From: Malonomonas rubra | GTDB taxonomy: Bacteria > Desulfobacterota > Desulfuromonadia > Desulfuromonadales > Geopsychrobacteraceae | Direction: 5' to 3' | Length of the DNA: 59,855 nt | Assembly (NCBI RefSeq): GCF_003247215.1 | Contig: NZ_QKAP01000093.1 | Coordinates: 1-59,855 of the forward strand | Translations under genes and position numbers: made by a program | In this document: piece by piece, positions 27,257 through 35,869 of the stretch | Layout of the letters: the number at the start of each line of letters is the position of its first letter | Numbering within the stretch: position 1 is the stretch's first letter | Notes under the pieces: model-generated | What the model saw: the letters and a program-made list of their open reading frames with translations, nothing else | Database searches by the model: none | Told to the model about the DNA's origin: nothing

Positions 27257-27721
27257 ATGCCGTTTGCTGATCTTCCTCAAACATTTCCTTTTATCATCTT
27301 CGCACTGCTGTTTATTGTATTCATCATCTATCCGGCCTGGAAAAAAACCTCCGCGAGGATCCGAAAGGCCCTCAAGGATATCGAAGCAGGTGAAGCGACG
27401 CCAGGTTTTAAGCTTCAGGGGCAAGCAGCCAAGTCGACTGGGCAAGCCACGACACTTGAGCTCACTGATTTTGAAAACTTCGTCCTTTGGCAACTGGCGC
27501 AAACCGAGTCTCAATACCTGACCCGTAAACAACTCATAGCCCGCCTGCACCTTGAGCCGAAAGACCTCAAAACAGCTCTCCGCTCCTTGGCCGATAAGGG
27601 AATGATCTACATGGAAGTCTCCAGCTGGTTCAAAATCCGCTATCGATTATCGGAAAGCGGCTATCAATACGCCACCGGGCGAGGTTTCATCACCAATCTG
27701 CACAACATTCGAAACTATTGA
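27257..27721 (+). CDS. Membrane-anchored winged-helix protein next to glycerol kinase
   Basis: A 154-residue protein with one N-terminal membrane segment (about 10-28, [13 protein letters not shown]) and a cytoplasmic C-terminal winged-helix-like domain (about 70-145). The latter has [11 protein letters not shown] as recognition-type helix and [11 protein letters not shown] as wing, similar to MarR-type folds. It sits 10 bases upstream of glpK. A direct DNA-binding role from the membrane is plausible but unproven. I do not recognise a named family. Confidence 0.65.
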   Translation: MPFADLPQTFPFIIFALLFIVFIIYPAWKKTSARIRKALKDIEAGEATPGFKLQGQAAKSTGQATTLELTDFENFVLWQLAQTESQYLTRKQLIARLHLEPKDLKTALRSLADKGMIYMEVSSWFKIRYRLSESGYQYATGRGFITNLHNIRNY

Positions 27722-27731
27722 GAGGGAAAAT

Positions 27732-29240
27732 ATGCATTACATCGCCGCCATCGATCAAGGGACCACCAGTTCACGCTGTATGATCTTCAATCATGCCGGA
27801 GAACCAGTTTCGAGTGCCCAGATGGAACATAAGCAGATCTACCCACAACCGAGCTGGGTCGAGCATGATGCCAACGAAATCTGGGCAAACACCGAAACCG
27901 TGATCCGGGACGCGTTGGCCAAAGCAGGGCTACGGGCCTGCGAGATCGCAGCTATCGGCATCACCAACCAGCGGGAGACCACTCTGGTCTGGGACAAAAA
28001 AACCGGACAACCCTACCACAACGCCATTGTCTGGCAGGACACCCGCACTGACAGCATCTGCGCACAACTGGCTGGCGACGAAGGGCAGGACCGTTTCCGC
28101 CGCCAAACTGGTCTGCCACTGGCAACCTATTTCTCCGGCCCCAAAATCAAGTGGCTTCTCGACAACGTCGCAGGCCTCCGCACAGCTGCTGAGCGGGGCG
28201 ACGCCCTGTTCGGCAACATGGACAGCTGGATCATCTGGAAGCTGACCGGTGGCGTTAACGGCGGCGCCCACGTAACCGACGTCACTAACGCCTCACGCAC
28301 CATGCTGATGAACCTCGACGGCACCGCTTGGAACGACGAAATCCTCGCCGAAATGGAGATCCCGAAGCAGATGCTGCCAAAAATCCGCCCATCGAGCGAT
28401 CCGGAAGTCTATGGCTACACCGTCGGTAACGGTCCTTTCGGCGGCAGAATCCCGGTCTGCGGCGATCTTGGCGATCAGCAGGCGGCTACCGTCGGTCAGA
28501 CCTGCTTCAACGTCGGCGAAGCGAAAAACACCTACGGAACCGGCTGTTTCATGCTCTTGAACACCGGTATCGAGATCGTTCACTCAAAGAATGGCCTGCT
28601 GACCACCCCCTGCTACAAATTCGGCAGAGAACCGACCGTCTATGCTTTGGAGGGGTCGATCGCCATTGGCGGCGCGGTGGTCCAGTGGCTACGCGATCAG
28701 ATGCGCCTGATCAACACCGCGGCCGACGTCGAGAACCTGGCGCGAATGGTGGAGGACAACGGCGGCATGTATTTCGTTCCCGCCTTCTCCGGCCTGTTTG
28801 CCCCCTACTGGAAGAGTAACGCCCGCGGCGCCATCGTCGGCATGACACGCTACCTGACCCGTGGTCACTTTGCCCGCGCAGCCTTGGAAGCGGTCGCCTA
28901 CCAGACCCGTGAAGTACTCGACGCCATGGAGGCGGACTCTGGTGTCAAGCTGAAAGCGCTGAAAGTGGACGGCGGTATGGTTGCCAACGAGTTGCTGATG
29001 CAGTACCAAGCCGACGTCCTCGGCGTACCGGTCACCCGTCCGAAAGTGTCAGAAAGCACCGCCCTCGGCGCCGCCTACGCCGCCGGGCTGGCCGTCGGCT
29101 TCTGGAAAAGCACTGAGGAAATGCGCCTGAACTGGGGCATCGACAAGACTTGGCAGCCATCGGCAGACGAAACCCCGCGCGTGCAAAATTACATGATGTG
29201 GAAAAAAGCGGTCACCAGAACCTTCGACTGGGTGGAATGA
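27732..29240 (+). CDS. glpK: Glycerol kinase
   Basis: Converts glycerol and ATP to glycerol-3-phosphate. The 502-residue FGGY kinase has the phosphate-binding [10 protein letters not shown] at residues 5-14, Q-P-S-W-V-E-H-D, the substrate-binding N-Q-R-E-T region, and [13 protein letters not shown]. The C-terminal adenosine motif is V-D-G-G-M-V-A-N. Length is standard. No glpF or glpD is adjacent. It is co-directional with the membrane winged-helix gene just upstream and probably shares its transcript. Confidence 0.96.
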   Translation: MHYIAAIDQGTTSSRCMIFNHAGEPVSSAQMEHKQIYPQPSWVEHDANEIWANTETVIRDALAKAGLRACEIAAIGITNQRETTLVWDKKTGQPYHNAIVWQDTRTDSICAQLAGDEGQDRFRRQTGLPLATYFSGPKIKWLLDNVAGLRTAAERGDALFGNMDSWIIWKLTGGVNGGAHVTDVTNASRTMLMNLDGTAWNDEILAEMEIPKQMLPKIRPSSDPEVYGYTVGNGPFGGRIPVCGDLGDQQAATVGQTCFNVGEAKNTYGTGCFMLLNTGIEIVHSKNGLLTTPCYKFGREPTVYALEGSIAIGGAVVQWLRDQMRLINTAADVENLARMVEDNGGMYFVPAFSGLFAPYWKSNARGAIVGMTRYLTRGHFARAALEAVAYQTREVLDAMEADSGVKLKALKVDGGMVANELLMQYQADVLGVPVTRPKVSESTALGAAYAAGLAVGFWKSTEEMRLNWGIDKTWQPSADETPRVQNYMMWKKAVTRTFDWVE

Positions 29241-29341
29241 GCATGTGAACGCCATATTCCAAATGCATATATGAGCTGGTCAATTGACAAACGACCCTTT
29301 TCTATATGCACGTGGCAAACCGTGCCTGCACCTATATCACC

Positions 29342-30730
29342 CTAATCGGTCGGCTTGATATTCTGGTTCAAGCGGAACAGGTTACCCGGGTCATACTGAT
29401 TTTTGACCGCCACCAGCCGTTGGTAGCCGTCCCCGTAGGCAGCAGCAATGCGCTCGGTTTCTTCCTCGGTCATGAAGTTGACGTAGACCCCACCAGTCGC
29501 AAAGGGTGCGGTGGCGGTAAAGAACTCGCGCGCCCAATCGACACAGTGTTGATCTTCGCTTGGGTCTTCCCAGCGCGCATGCACATTGAGAACGAACTGA
29601 GCGTCACGCTGCCGGTAAGCGGTAGCATCGCTGTCGATGCGGCTGATTTCACCGCCGAGCAGACCGATAAACATCTCGGTCTGCTCGGAAGGTAGTTGCC
29701 CTGAGTAGTCAACAATCGTTGCCAGAGCCTTGTCACTGAGTTCGGTGAAGTTGTGCGACTTCCAGTAATTACGTGCCCCAGGAGTTAGCAGCGGGTCAAA
29801 GGCCTGTTGCCAGGCACAATAGGGCATCACACCGATATGTTCCCCATGTGGCTCCCCGAAATGGCGTAGCGGCTCGATTTGAGCTTGGCCCTGCTGATGA
29901 TCTCCGGCATGAAAAATTGCCAGTACCACCACCTCCCGGCCGTGCACCTCTTCCGGCAAAAAAGGTAGCGGCGGTGCTTTACGCAGCACCACCCAGATAT
30001 TTGTTTCTTCCGGCAAGTTCGCAACATAATCCCGATATTGACTGAGCACGGCATCGGCCTGCTCGCCGGGGAAGACAATCAAGCCGGCTAGAATATCGTG
30101 GCCAAGCGGATGCAATTGGAATTCAAACAGTGTCACTACTCCGAAGTTACCGCCACCACCGCGCAGCGCCCAGAAAAGCTCGGGTTTTTCCGTTGCGCTG
30201 GTATGAACCAATTCCCCACTGGCGGTAACCATGTCGACCGAGAGCAGGTTGTCTACGGTGAGGCCATACTTGCGCGACAACCAGCCGAACCCGCCACCGA
30301 GGGTCAAGCCTGCCACGCCGGTGGTCGAGTTGATCCCCAGAGGGGTTACCAGGCCAAAAGCCTGTGCTTCATGATCCAAATCTCCGAGAATCGCGCCAGG
30401 TTCAACATAAGCACGCCGCGCCCCGGGGTCGATCCGCACCGATCGCATCTGCGAAAGATCGATCATCAGCCCATCATCACAAACGGCGTTGCCGGCAATA
30501 TTGTGCCCTGCCCCACGGATCGCCAGCAGAAGATCGTGGTCGCGGGCAAAAGCGATCGCGTTTCTGATATCCGCTGCTCCGGCACAGCGCACAATCGCTG
30601 CCGGCCGCCTGTCAATCATCGCATTCCAAATCTGCCGGACCTGGTCATAGGCCGGGTCATCCGGCAGCACAATTTCTCCTCGTATCTGGGCTTTAAAATC
30701 ACTGATCTGCGTATCGGTTAACATTGCCAT
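29342..30730 (-). CDS. FAD-linked oxidase of the berberine-bridge-enzyme family
   Basis: A 462-residue flavoprotein with a PCMH-type FAD domain and a C-terminal BBE domain. The segment I-R-G-A-G-H-N-I-A-G holds His76, the usual covalent flavin attachment. G-V-A-G-L-T-L-G-G-G-F-G-W follows; the second attachment Cys of bicovalent enzymes is not obvious here. The C-terminal N-Q-Y-D-P-G-N-L-F-R-L-N-Q-N-I is the BBE signature. These enzymes oxidise sugars, alcohols or secondary metabolites and make H2O2, which is odd for a strict anaerobe, so another acceptor may be used. It has an AGGAG site and lies downstream of the selenoprotein gene with 136 bases between. Confidence 0.85.
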   Translation of the reverse strand: MAMLTDTQISDFKAQIRGEIVLPDDPAYDQVRQIWNAMIDRRPAAIVRCAGAADIRNAIAFARDHDLLLAIRGAGHNIAGNAVCDDGLMIDLSQMRSVRIDPGARRAYVEPGAILGDLDHEAQAFGLVTPLGINSTTGVAGLTLGGGFGWLSRKYGLTVDNLLSVDMVTASGELVHTSATEKPELFWALRGGGGNFGVVTLFEFQLHPLGHDILAGLIVFPGEQADAVLSQYRDYVANLPEETNIWVVLRKAPPLPFLPEEVHGREVVVLAIFHAGDHQQGQAQIEPLRHFGEPHGEHIGVMPYCAWQQAFDPLLTPGARNYWKSHNFTELSDKALATIVDYSGQLPSEQTEMFIGLLGGEISRIDSDATAYRQRDAQFVLNVHARWEDPSEDQHCVDWAREFFTATAPFATGGVYVNFMTEEETERIAAAYGDGYQRLVAVKNQYDPGNLFRLNQNIKPTD

Positions 30731-30866
30731 CGGTCACTCCTTTCTTAACTGATCTTTCCTAGCTCACCAGCCGTTGGCTCCGCTCCGCACTGCTGGTATA
30801 GCGGACAGAACTGAATGTGTCGCATCGTGGCAATTCAACACAGCAAAGGAAGTGCTCGAAGGAAAC

Positions 30867-31676
30867 TCACTCCAAAATCTGAATATTTTTTGCCGCCCGG
30901 AAATTAATCCCGACAGTACCAAACTGGCTGGCACTTGAAGCCTGCGGGGCACCCGCAAACACCTCAGCTCGCCAAGTAATGGCAAAATCGGTGAAACCGG
31001 CCGCGACGACCGTCGCTTCAAGCTCTGCTTCCAGCAGAGCACCGGCAATTCAACCGGTCCAGAGTTCGATCTTCCGCTTCGCACCCTCCGGCACTTCGCG
31101 GGTGACGAGAATATCTGCGATCTGCAGCCTGCCTCCGGGCCGAAGCACCCGATACATTTCACCGAGTACCTTCCTTTTATCTGGTGTTAAGTTGAGCACC
31201 CCGTTCGAGATGACCACATCTGCCCAACCGTCTGCGATTGGCAGTTCTTCCATGAAGGCCTGACGAAACTCAATATTGTCATACTCCGATTCAAGCGCAG
31301 CGGCACGGGCTTTTTCCAGCATCGCCGGAGTCATGTCGATCCCGACGACAGCACCACTTGGACCAACCAAACGGGCCGCGATGAATGAATCGATCCCGCC
31401 CCCGGAACCGACATCGACAACTTTCTCGCCACGCTGTAATTCGCCCACAGAAAAGGGGTTTCCTGTACCGGCAAACGATTCGATCGCAGTTTCCGGAACG
31501 CCAGCAAGCCATTCCTCTTTATAGCCAACGATCCCCGCCAAGGTGCGCCCGGTGTGAAAGTGAAACCCCTTATCCGGGTGTTCGGCAACCTCTTTGTATT
31601 CATCTTGAATCGCCCTGCGAAGGATCTCTTTATCGACTTCCACTGGCTTAACAATGTTGGCAGCGTCATAGGTCAT
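30867..31676 (-). CDS. ArsM-like SAM methyltransferase, selenoprotein with in-frame UGA
   Basis: The frame from ATG 31676 (AGGAGC site) runs to a TGA at 31052-31050, then continues 60 codons to a second TGA at 30869-30867. The extra part reads I-A-G-A-L-L-E-A-E ... F-A-G-A-P-Q-A-S-S-A-S-Q-F-G-T-V-G-I-N-F-R-A, the conserved tail of arsenite-methyltransferase-like proteins, where homologues have Cys (C-I-A-G-A) at the UGA. So Sec209 is predicted. The SAM site is V-V-D-V-G-S-G-G-G-I-D (about 86-96). The 269-residue product has no cysteine at all, so the As(III)-binding cysteines of true ArsM are missing. A stop-terminated 208-residue annotation would be wrong. The substrate is unknown. Confidence 0.85.
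31022..31052 (-). promoter_or_regulatory. Bacterial SECIS-like hairpin just after the UGA codon
   Basis: On the minus strand, 9 bases after the TGA, GCTCTGCT pairs perfectly with AGCAGAGC around the apex GGA. The apical G lies 17 bases after the UGA, within the 16-37 range known for bacterial SECIS elements that bind SelB, and a G in the apical loop is expected. Confidence 0.75.
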
Positions 31677-31790
31677 TTAGGTGCTCCTTTTTACAAACTT
31701 AGCGGAATTCCTGACTCGGCCCACGGCATCTTTACTCCAGAACACACAGGCAAACGAAAGGCAGACCTGCCCGTTGAAACCATTATCCTT

Positions 31791-31820
31791 CGGCAGCTCG
31801 GCAGCTCGGCAGCTCGGCAT
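31791..31820 (+). repeat. CGGCAGCT short tandem repeat
   Basis: The 8-base unit CGGCAGCT is repeated three times, followed by a partial fourth copy, in the non-coding DNA between the methyltransferase and the glycyl radical gene. Such a repeat is prone to slippage. Confidence 0.85.
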
Positions 31821-31937
31821 CTTGCAGAAACGAGGAAAGATCCGTTGCTATCCGCCCCTGCCTTGCAACAGGTTTGGCTTTTCGTGGACTTAGATTTAAA
31901 TACTAGCACAATACATGACCAAATAGGTAAGCTTTGC

Positions 31938-31965
31938 GGCCAGCAAAATGGTTATTTTGTCGGCC
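31938..31965 (+). promoter_or_regulatory. Long imperfect dyad, likely enhancer site for the glycyl radical gene
   Basis: GGCCAGCAAAAT and ATTTTGTCGGCC are 12-base arms with two mismatches around GGTT. The centre is about 140 bp upstream of the -24 element at 32091. No T run follows. It differs from the TATGC dyad, so it may serve the second activator. Confidence 0.5.
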
Positions 31966-31985
31966 CATTATATTCAGGTTTGAAT

Positions 31986-31998
31986 AATCAATTCATTA
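31986..31998 (+). promoter_or_regulatory. Perfect IHF consensus between enhancer dyad and sigma54 promoter
   Basis: AATCAA-TTCA-TTA matches WATCAANNNNTTR without mismatch and lies between the dyad at 31938 and the promoter at 32091, exactly where IHF bends DNA at sigma54 promoters. Confidence 0.6.
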
Positions 31999-32088
31999 AT
32001 GGATACCTTTTCCCCACAATCCTCGCCTAAGCGGCCCTCCTACCCAGCCAAAATGACTTTTTTCATCGAGTTACGCGACAAAGCGATA

Positions 32089-32106
32089 TTGGTACCCATA
32101 TTGCTT
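32089..32106 (+). promoter_or_regulatory. Sigma54 promoter of the glycyl radical enzyme operon
   Basis: TTGGTAC-CCATA-TTGCTT has GG at 32091-32092 and GC at 32103-32104, spaced 12. Transcription should start near 32115, leaving a leader of about 115 bases before the ATG at 32231. Confidence 0.75.
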
Positions 32107-32230
32107 ACATGTTCATAACGGCTAACCGAATTGCGCCACTTGTTGCCAGGTCCAGAGGCGCAGTACACTGTCCAATCAGTGCTTTTCTGGGCCCACATCT
32201 GGACATGAAAACCATGCAAAAGGATCGAAC

Positions 32231-34687
32231 ATGGAAACCATCGATCAGCCAACCAAAGTTCCGGAACGCAAAGAGAAAGCGGAAGGAAATTTCTACCCGG
32301 AGAAACAGAACACCAGCGGACCCGGCATGAACGAGCGGATTCAGCGTCTGCGCAAACAGACGGTGGAAACCGAGCCGAGCCTTTCCATAGAACGCGCCTT
32401 GCACGAGACAGCTTTCTATAAAGAAAATTACGGCAAATACTCGATCCCGGTGCTACGCGCACTCAATTTTCTCGATCACTGTAAAAAGAAAACCATCTAC
32501 ATCGGTGCCGACGAGCTGATCGTCGGCGAGCGCGGCCCGCAGCCGAAGGCAGTGCCGACCTTCCCCGAGCTGACCTGCCACAGCATAGAGGATTTCCATG
32601 TCCTCAACACCCGCGATCAGCAACGCTACACTATCAGTCAAGAGGACATCGACACCTACGAACGAGAGGTGATCCCCTACTGGCAGGGGCGCACGGTACG
32701 AGAACGGATCTTCGGTCATGTGCCCCCCGAATGGCAGACAGCCTATGAAGCCGGGCTGTTCACCGAGTTTATGGAGCAGCGTGCCCCCGGCCACACGGCG
32801 CTTGACGGACAGATCTACCGCAAAGGATTGCTCGACTTCAAAACGCAGATTGCAGAAGAGATAGCCAAACTTGACTACCTGAATGACCCGGAGGCGACTG
32901 ACAAGTTCGAAGAACTCAAGGCGATGGACATCTCCTGCGACGCAGTAATTCTGTTCGCCGAACGCCATGCCGAGCTGGCCGAACGGATGGCCGAGAAGGA
33001 GAGCAACCAACAACGCGCCGCTGAACTGCGCGAGATCGCCCGCGTTTGCCACAAGGTACCGGCGCAGAAACCGGACACCTTCTGGGAAGCAATTCAGATG
33101 TACTGGTTCGTCCATCTGGGCACCATCACCGAACTAAATGGCTGGGACGCGATGAATCCCGGTCACTTCGACCAGCACCTGGCTCCCTTTTACACGGCCG
33201 AAATTGCCACTGGCACACTGAGTCGCGAGCAGGCCAAGGAACTGCTCTGCTGCTTCTGGATCAAGGTCAACAATCACCCTGCGCCGCCGAAGGTCGGCAT
33301 CACCGCCCGCGAGAGTGGCACCTACAACGACTTTACCAACCTGAACATCGGCGGCATCACCAGTGACGGCAAGGACGGCGTCAGCGAGGTCTCGTACATC
33401 ATGCTGGAGATCGTCGAGGAGTTGCACATCCTGCAGCCGGGCAACGCAGTGCACATCAGCAAGGTGACGCCGGACCGTTTTCTCGAGGCTGCCTGCAAGG
33501 TGATCCGCCAGGGGCACGGTTACCCCTCGGTGTTCAACCCGGACATCTACACCGTCGAACTGATGCGCCAGGGTAAGTCACTAAAAGATGCACGCGAGGG
33601 CGGCTGTAGCGGCTGCATAGAGGTCGGCGCCTTCGGCAAAGAGGCTTTCATCCTTACCGGCTACCTGAACGTACCGAAGATTCTCGAGGTGACCCTGAAC
33701 AACGGCTTCGACCCGCTGACCGGTAAAAAGGTCGGTATCGCAACCGGCGACCCGCGCGAGTTCCAGAGCTATGAAGAGCTGTACCAGGCTTTCGTCAATC
33801 AGTTGAACTACATCGTCGACCTGAAGATCCGTGTCAGCAACTACATCGACCGGATGTTCGCCAAGTACGCCCCGGCTCCTTTTTTATCGGTGGTAATCGA
33901 GGACTGCATCAGCAAGGGGCGCGACTACTACGACGCCGGGCCACGCTACAACACCAACTACATCCAGTGTACCGGTCTCGGCACCGTCACTGACAGTCTG
34001 TCGACACTGAAGAAACATGTCTTCGAGCAGCAAACCTTCAGTATGGAGCACGTACTCGATGCGGTGGCGAACAACTTCGAGGGAGAAGAATTCCTGCGCC
34101 AGACGATCATCAACAAGACCCCCTTCTTCGGCAATGATAACGATTACGCCGATGCCATCGCCCTGCAGGTTTACGCCGACCTGCTCACCGCGATCGATGG
34201 CAAACCGAACACCAAGGGGGAGAGCTTCCACCTCAACATGCTCTCAACCACCTGCCACATCTACTTCGGCAAGATGCTGGGAGCCACCCCGAATGGCCGC
34301 TTTGCCGGCAAATCGATCTCCGACGGCACCAGCCCGTCACACGGAGCCGACACCCACGGCCCCTCGGCAGTTGTCCGTTCGCTGACCAAGCTCGACCATA
34401 CCATGAGCGGCGGCACCCTACTCAATCAGCGCTTCTTGCCAAGCCTGCTGAAACGGGAGGAGGACATCAAGAAGCTGGCAGCACTGATTCGCAGCTATTT
34501 TACTATGGGGGGCCACCACATCCAGTTCAATATTGTTGATACCGCAACCCTGAAGGCGGCGCAAAAAACACCGGAGGATTACAAGGACCTGCTGGTGCGC
34601 ATGGCGGGGTACAGCGACTACTTCAACGATATGAATGAGGATCTGCAGCAGGAGGTCATAGAGCGGACGGAGAACGAGGCCTTCTGA
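32231..34687 (+). CDS. hypD: Glycyl radical enzyme, probably trans-4-hydroxy-L-proline dehydratase
   Basis: An 818-residue glycyl radical enzyme. The active-site loop G-C-S-G-C-I-E-V-G-A-F-G-K-E-A-F carries Cys462 and Glu464; the C-terminal radical loop R-M-A-G-Y-S-D-Y-F carries Gly793. From memory, the Clostridioides difficile HypD sequence is strongly alike throughout (I-S-I-E-R-A, E-L-I-V-G-E-K-G, F-M-E-Q-R-A-P-G-H-T, G-C-V-E-T-G-C-F-G-K-E-A-Y). The Cys and Gly positions differ from its Cys434 and Gly765 by the same 28, matching an N-terminal extension here. HypD dehydrates hydroxyproline to P5C, the substrate of the dehydrogenase at 13250. Glycerol or diol dehydratase is the alternative. 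AAGGA precedes the ATG. Strict anaerobic chemistry. Confidence 0.75.
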   Translation: METIDQPTKVPERKEKAEGNFYPEKQNTSGPGMNERIQRLRKQTVETEPSLSIERALHETAFYKENYGKYSIPVLRALNFLDHCKKKTIYIGADELIVGERGPQPKAVPTFPELTCHSIEDFHVLNTRDQQRYTISQEDIDTYEREVIPYWQGRTVRERIFGHVPPEWQTAYEAGLFTEFMEQRAPGHTALDGQIYRKGLLDFKTQIAEEIAKLDYLNDPEATDKFEELKAMDISCDAVILFAERHAELAERMAEKESNQQRAAELREIARVCHKVPAQKPDTFWEAIQMYWFVHLGTITELNGWDAMNPGHFDQHLAPFYTAEIATGTLSREQAKELLCCFWIKVNNHPAPPKVGITARESGTYNDFTNLNIGGITSDGKDGVSEVSYIMLEIVEELHILQPGNAVHISKVTPDRFLEAACKVIRQGHGYPSVFNPDIYTVELMRQGKSLKDAREGGCSGCIEVGAFGKEAFILTGYLNVPKILEVTLNNGFDPLTGKKVGIATGDPREFQSYEELYQAFVNQLNYIVDLKIRVSNYIDRMFAKYAPAPFLSVVIEDCISKGRDYYDAGPRYNTNYIQCTGLGTVTDSLSTLKKHVFEQQTFSMEHVLDAVANNFEGEEFLRQTIINKTPFFGNDNDYADAIALQVYADLLTAIDGKPNTKGESFHLNMLSTTCHIYFGKMLGATPNGRFAGKSISDGTSPSHGADTHGPSAVVRSLTKLDHTMSGGTLLNQRFLPSLLKREEDIKKLAALIRSYFTMGGHHIQFNIVDTATLKAAQKTPEDYKDLLVRMAGYSDYFNDMNEDLQQEVIERTENEAF

Positions 34688-34688
34688 C

Positions 34689-35597
34689 GTGCAATCGGCG
34701 CTGACTTTCGATATCAAACGCTACGCCATCAACGACGGTCCCGGCATCCGGGTCACCATCTTTCTCAAAGGTTGCCCGCTCAACTGCCGATGGTGCCACA
34801 ACCCGGAGAGCATTTCGCCGCAGGTGCAGAAACTGTTCACTAGAGCCAAATGCATCGGTTGCGGGGAATGCATCAAGGTCTGCCCGAGCGATGCCTGCAA
34901 GCTGACCAGAGATGGGATTATTACCGTGAAGGAGCTCTGCACCCTGTGCGGGAAGTGCGCCGTGGTTTGCCCGTCTCTGGCCACAGAGATGTCTGGCAGA
35001 GAGCAGTCGGTGGCGGAACTGCTAGAGATCATTGAGAAAGAGCGCCCCTTCTTTGATCAGTCAGGTGGCGGGGTGACCTTCTCTGGCGGTGAGCCGTTGC
35101 TTTATGCCGATTTTCTCTGCGAAATCCTCGCTGCCTGCGGACAGAGGGGTATCCACCGCTGCATCGACACCGCCGGGCTGGCGAAAACAGAAACCCTGCT
35201 GGAAGTCGCTAAACAGACCGACCTGTTCCTGTTCGACCTCAAGCATATGGACAACGAAAAGCACAAGCAGTGGACCGGCGTCGGCAACGATTTGATCCTG
35301 AATAACCTGCAGGCACTCGCTGAAGCAGGGGCTGCCATCCAGATTCGGCTACCGCTGATCAAAGGAGTTAATGCCGACCACGAAAATATTGCCGCGACCG
35401 CCGCCTTTATTGCGGCCCTGCCGGGAGGCAAGAAATCGATCAGCCTGCTCCCCTATCACAATATCGCTGCGGCCAAGGACCAGAAGCTGGGTCTACTGCG
35501 GGAGCAAAACAGATTACAGGAGCCAAGCCCAGAAGATGTTGCCGCAGTGATCGCCCAATTCACAGAGGCCGGTCTGCGGGCGACCGTCGGCGGCTGA
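34689..35597 (+). CDS. Glycyl radical enzyme activase (radical SAM)
   Basis: A 302-residue radical SAM enzyme that creates the glycyl radical on the preceding gene's product. The SAM cluster motif is C-P-L-N-C-R-W-C (Cys-x3-Cys-x2-Cys), followed by an inserted ferredoxin-like domain with C-I-G-C-G-E-C-I-K-V-C-P and C-T-L-C-G-K-C-A-V-V-C-P, typical of activases for dehydratase-type GREs (not PflA, which lacks it). The G-G-V-T-F-S-G-G-E-P motif binds SAM. It starts at GTG 34689, one base after the GRE stop, so translation is coupled. Confidence 0.93.
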   Translation: MQSALTFDIKRYAINDGPGIRVTIFLKGCPLNCRWCHNPESISPQVQKLFTRAKCIGCGECIKVCPSDACKLTRDGIITVKELCTLCGKCAVVCPSLATEMSGREQSVAELLEIIEKERPFFDQSGGGVTFSGGEPLLYADFLCEILAACGQRGIHRCIDTAGLAKTETLLEVAKQTDLFLFDLKHMDNEKHKQWTGVGNDLILNNLQALAEAGAAIQIRLPLIKGVNADHENIAATAAFIAALPGGKKSISLLPYHNIAAAKDQKLGLLREQNRLQEPSPEDVAAVIAQFTEAGLRATVGG

Positions 35598-35600
35598 GTC

Positions 35601-35646
35601 TATGCAGCTTCGAATATTTATCTGGCAGACAATGCATAGACGCATA
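35601..35646 (+). promoter_or_regulatory. TATGC-type dyads upstream of the 94-residue gene
   Basis: AATGC-ATAGAC-GCATA (35631-35646) matches the TATGC-N6-GCATA site of the proline locus with one change, and like the others is followed by A. A weaker copy, TATGC-AGCTTC-GAATA, is at 35601-35616, 30 bp away centre to centre. They lie about 158 and 188 bp upstream of the sigma54 -24 element at 35796. A one-mismatch IHF-like site is at 35732-35744. Confidence 0.5.
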
Positions 35647-35793
35647 AGCCACAACCACGTTGCAGACAGAACACAGCAGAATATCGTTTTCCGATGGCGA
35701 AAATAATCCCCTTTATGAGCAAAGAATCCTGCAAGCTACTGATATTCTGACAAAATACGAAAACTTAGAAAAAATAAATAAAAGTTAAATACT

Positions 35794-35810
35794 TTGGCAT
35801 CACCTTTGCT
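35794..35810 (+). promoter_or_regulatory. Sigma54 promoter of the 94-residue gene
   Basis: TTGGCAT-CACCT-TTGCT has GG at 35796-35797 and GC at 35808-35809, spaced 12. Expected start of transcription is near 35821, about 49 bases before the ATG. Confidence 0.8.
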
Positions 35811-35869
35811 GAAGGTACATGCCGTATACAAAGTAACGACAACAATGCTCGAATCAAAGGGGATCCTGC

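Noticed and set aside
27732-35597. Reading the glycyl radical enzyme as glycerol dehydratase because glpK is near
   Set aside because: glpK is 4.5 kb away with opposing genes between, and the whole-length sequence pattern resembles HypD, not DhaB1; left only as the alternative.
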